This document shows positions 6,428 through 8,358 of a stretch of 8,358 nt of DNA, piece by piece. The DNA is taken from NCBI RefSeq assembly GCF_000966975.1, contig NZ_JZWV01000663.1:1-8358 (forward strand), in the 5' to 3' direction. Position numbers and translations under genes: made by a program. The notes beneath the pieces were generated by a model. The model was not told the DNA's origin, did not search any database, and saw nothing but the letters and a program-made list of their open reading frames with translations. The stretch is from Streptomyces katrae. Its GTDB lineage: Bacteria > Actinomycetota > Actinomycetes > Streptomycetales > Streptomycetaceae. Every line of letters starts with the position of its first letter. Positions within the stretch are counted from its first letter, which is position 1.

Positions 6428-7223
6428 ACTGGCCCGCGATCGCCTTGTCGATGGCCGCCGTGAACGCCTCCGGGGTGGCCGGGGTGTCGATCTTCTTGCC
6501 GTCCATCTTCAGCGTCGGGGTGCCCGTCACACCGGACTTGTCGAAGGACTTCGACATGTCCATCGCCCACCGGTCGTACGTGCCGTCCTCGACCGCCTTC
6601 TTGAACTCGGCGTTCCCCTTGAGGGCCGGGACGGTGTCCGCGACCTTCAGCAGGTAGTCGTCCTTGGCGAAGCTGTCGACCCGCTCGTCGGGGTGCAGCG
6701 CCTTGGAGTAGAGGGCCGCCTTGTAGTCGAGGAAGGCCTCCGGGCTGACGTTCAGCGCCGCGCCCAGCGCGCTCAGCGCGTTCTTCGAACCCTCGCCCTT
6801 GGCGCCGTTGTCGATGAAGGTGGCGCCGATGTACCGGAGCTTGAACTTGCCCGAGTCCACGTCCTTGCGGACCTGCTCGCCGACCGTCTGCTCGAAGGCG
6901 GCGCACGCGGGGCAGCGCGAGTCCTCGTAGAGCTCCAGGGTCTTCTTCGCCTCGGGCTTGCCGATGACCACGGTCAGGCCGTCCGCGCCCTCGGTGTTCT
7001 TCGGCTTGACCAGCGGGGCCTCGGCGGCCTTCTCCCAGTACCCGGGCTGGCTGGACTGCACGACCGCGTAGCCGATGCCGCCGGCCAGCGCGAGGGCGGC
7101 GACGACGCCGCCCGCCACGAACACCTGGCGGCGGGCCTTGTCCTTCTTCGCCTGCTTCTCGCGCTCGACGCGCAGCTTCTCGCGGGCGGCGGCCTTGTTC
7201 TGCTGGCTGTTGCGGGAACTCAT
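6426..7223 (-). CDS. Membrane-anchored DsbA-like thioredoxin-fold protein
   Basis: This is a thiol-disulfide oxidoreductase of the DsbA/thioredoxin-like group, anchored to the membrane with its catalytic domain outside. The 265-residue protein starts with a charged segment rich in Lys/Arg/Glu (residues 1-33, probably helical and cytosolic). One membrane helix follows at about 34-56 (VFVAGGVVAALALAGGIGYAVV), with no clear cleavage site. The redox domain has the active site Cys104-Pro-Ala-Cys107 (EDSRCPACAAFE), a helical insertion around 145-230, and the cis-Pro loop GVTGTPTLKMDGK with Pro236. The ATG at 7223 follows GGAG by 6 bases. The membrane protein gene lies 48 bases upstream on the same strand, so the two are probably co-transcribed. 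Whether it acts as an oxidase, isomerase or reductase cannot be read from the sequence; CPAC differs from the classical DsbA CPHC. Confidence 0.88.
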   Translation of the reverse strand: MSSRNSQQNKAAAREKLRVEREKQAKKDKARRQVFVAGGVVAALALAGGIGYAVVQSSQPGYWEKAAEAPLVKPKNTEGADGLTVVIGKPEAKKTLELYEDSRCPACAAFEQTVGEQVRKDVDSGKFKLRYIGATFIDNGAKGEGSKNALSALGAALNVSPEAFLDYKAALYSKALHPDERVDSFAKDDYLLKVADTVPALKGNAEFKKAVEDGTYDRWAMDMSKSFDKSGVTGTPTLKMDGKKIDTPATPEAFTAAIDKAIAGQ

Positions 7224-7271
7224 GGTGATCTCCGTGGGAGGTGGAAGGGGGGACTGGTCCGTACGTACGCG

Positions 7272-7931
7272 TCAGACGCCCGAGGGCGTCGCCGTCCGTA
7301 CGGGAGGTCCCCGCCGGCCCACGGAATGCGCCGGGAAGCGGGTAAGGGCCACCGCGCCGGCCCGTGCCGGGCGCAGCGCCCGCCCCGCCCGGCCGGGGAC
7401 CGCCGCCACCGAGGCCGCCGCGAGCCGCAGCGGCCGCACCAGGGCCCGCTCGCCGTGGCGCAGCCAGGCGGCGGCGAGCAGCCCGACGCCCACGTGGGCG
7501 CCGAGCAGCATCCAGGGCGTCCACGGCCCGGGGGCGGCGAGCAGCGCGGCCGGGTCACCGGCGGGCCCGGCCACCTCGGCCAGCGGCCCGCCCACCGGGG
7601 TCCCGCCGCACAGCCCGTCCAGGCCCAGCGCGTGCAGCGGCCCGGAGACCGGGCCGCCGGCGGGGCCGTAGCAGACGCGCTGCCCGGCGGTGAAGACGGT
7701 GTCGGCCGTCAGCTCCAGCGGGACGAGCAGGCCGGCGATCGGCCCGAAGCCCCGCTCGCGGCCGGCCAGGGCGTAGGCGATCGCGAAGACCCCGGCGAAG
7801 GCGCCGCCGAGCAGGGCGGGCGGCAGCGGCACCCGGGACAGGAGCACGTGGGAGCCCGCCGAGAGCAGCACGACGAGCGCGCTGAACAGCGCGGCCCGCA
7901 GCCCCCGGATCCTCACCCCTGATATGTCCAT
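7272..7931 (-). CDS. Four-helix integral membrane protein, function unknown
   Basis: I do not recognise a characterised function. The 219-residue protein has hydrophobic segments near residues 11-31, 37-57, 62-83 and 138-157. His28 lies in the first (SAGSHVLL) and His146 in the fourth (LLGAHVGVG). The loop between segments 3 and 4 is Gly/Pro-rich and carries the only two cysteines, Cys87 and Cys108. If that loop is outside, they could form a disulfide, a possible substrate for the DsbA-like protein encoded 48 bases downstream. The membrane-buried His pair might bind heme or metal, but this is speculation. The C-terminal 60 residues are Arg/Ala-rich and probably cytosolic. I chose ATG 7931 (MDISGVRIRG); a GTG at 7991 in frame would add 20 residues encoded by the direct repeats, and neither start has a strong ribosome binding site. 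Confidence 0.7.
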   Translation of the reverse strand: MDISGVRIRGLRAALFSALVVLLSAGSHVLLSRVPLPPALLGGAFAGVFAIAYALAGRERGFGPIAGLLVPLELTADTVFTAGQRVCYGPAGGPVSGPLHALGLDGLCGGTPVGGPLAEVAGPAGDPAALLAAPGPWTPWMLLGAHVGVGLLAAAWLRHGERALVRPLRLAAASVAAVPGRAGRALRPARAGAVALTRFPAHSVGRRGPPVRTATPSGV

Positions 7932-7948
7932 CGCCGCGAGTCTGCCAC

Positions 7949-7988
7949 GGGTACCTGTGGATCCGGGCCCTGGGTACCTGTGAATCCG
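7949..7988. repeat. Two 17-bp direct repeats upstream of the membrane protein gene
   Basis: GGGTACCTGTGGATCCG (7949-7965) and GGGTACCTGTGAATCCG (7972-7988) differ at one base and are spaced 23 bases start to start. They lie in the 85-base gap between the DUF2252 stop and the membrane protein start, ending 18 bases before ATG 7931 on the minus strand. Two copies on nearly the same face of the helix suggest an operator or a recent duplication. No matching regulator is known to me. If the GTG at 7991 were used, they would be coding. Confidence 0.7.
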
Positions 7989-8016
7989 CACTCCCCGGTC
8001 CCGGACGCCACGGGAA

Positions 8017-8358
8017 TCACGACATGATCCGGCCGTTCCTGAAGAGGTCCACGAAGATCTGGTGGTCGGCGCGGGCCCGGGCCCCGTAGGCGTGGGCGAA
8101 GTCGACCAGGAGCTTCGGGAAGCCCTCCTCGTCGGCGGCGATCGCCGCGTCGATGGCCCGCTCGGTGGAGAAGGGGACCAGGGACTGGCCGCTCTCCGCC
8201 TCGTCGGCCGAGGCGTGCATGGTCGCCGTGGCCCGGCCGAGGTCCGCGACCACCGCCGCTATCTCCTCCGGGTCGTCCAGGTCCGACCAGTCCAGGTCCA
8301 CCGCGTACGGGGAGACCTCCGCGACCAGCTGCCCGGCCCCGTCCAGCTCGTCCAGCCC
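8017..8358 (-). CDS. DUF2252 family protein, C-terminal part (runs off the window)
   Basis: The visible 113 residues are the C-terminal end; the frame stays open to the window edge, so the start lies to the right. The segment VSPYAVDLDWSDLDD, then ADLGRATATMHASAD, and the ending DFAHAYGARARADHQIFVDLF followed by RNGRI resemble the C-terminus of DUF2252 proteins as I recall them. That family has a kinase-like fold related to aminoglycoside phosphotransferases, and its biological role is unknown. LGRATATMHA would be part of a helix of that fold. The GTG at 8301 is internal rather than the true start, since clear coding sequence continues upstream of it. The family call rests on memory of the C-terminal pattern only. 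Confidence 0.65.
   Translation of the reverse strand, partial: GLDELDGAGQLVAEVSPYAVDLDWSDLDDPEEIAAVVADLGRATATMHASADEAESGQSLVPFSTERAIDAAIAADEEGFPKLLVDFAHAYGARARADHQIFVDLFRNGRIMS

Noticed and set aside
6357..7922. Long plus-strand open frame opposite the DsbA-like and membrane protein genes
   Set aside because: Same high-GC shadow effect; the minus-strand genes have motifs and ribosome binding sites and this frame has neither.
7949..7995. SigR-type (GGAAT-N16-18-GTT) promoter for the redox gene pair
   Set aside because: GGATT occurs on the minus strand in the repeat, but no GTT lies at the required distance.

Overview
The window looks like a chromosomal segment of a Streptomyces or a close relative. 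GC content is very high with strong third-position GC bias, GTG starts occur, and intergenic GC hairpins of the GGGGGCGGAGCCCCC type are present. The proteins (CPA1 antiporter, MscS channel, DUF2252 protein, PhoD with a PHO-box-like promoter) fit that group. Nothing points to a mobile element, prophage, CRISPR array or RNA gene.

Layout. After a short hairpin-rich leader (1-78), a CPA1-type Na+/H+ antiporter (79-1632, +) converges on an MscS-type mechanosensitive channel (1629-2672, -); their stop codons share the palindrome CTAG. A 66-base divergent gap separates mscS from a small dienelactone-hydrolase-family protein (2739-3308, +), whose expected nucleophile Cys/Ser is an Asp. A near-perfect 14-bp hairpin (3325-3357) serves as a bidirectional terminator between it and a secreted M43-type zinc metalloprotease (3410-4423, -). 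The rest of the window reads on the minus strand. In transcription order it holds the C-terminal end of a DUF2252 protein (8017-8358, running off the window), a four-helix membrane protein (7272-7931), a membrane-anchored DsbA-like thioredoxin-fold protein (6426-7223), a PhoD-type alkaline phosphatase/phosphodiesterase (4611 to about 6289/6299), and the metalloprotease.

How the genes relate. The membrane protein and DsbA-like protein are 48 bases apart and probably co-transcribed; tandem hairpins end that unit. phoD has its own promoter with two 11-base direct repeats resembling the PhoP-binding PHO box, placed over the -35 region, so phosphate-starvation control is likely. The metalloprotease has a separate promoter region with two exact 9-base direct repeats 40 bases apart. 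Both ionic-stress genes (antiporter, MscS) lie together at the left.

The most notable points are an apparent one-base frameshift that splits a consensus Tat signal peptide at the phoD N-terminus, the Asp-for-Cys/Ser change in the hydrolase, the PHO-like promoter with a predicted leaderless start, and two sets of direct repeats in promoter regions. I found no convincing evidence of an undescribed multi-gene system; the window is mostly ordinary chromosomal content with some locally interesting sites.
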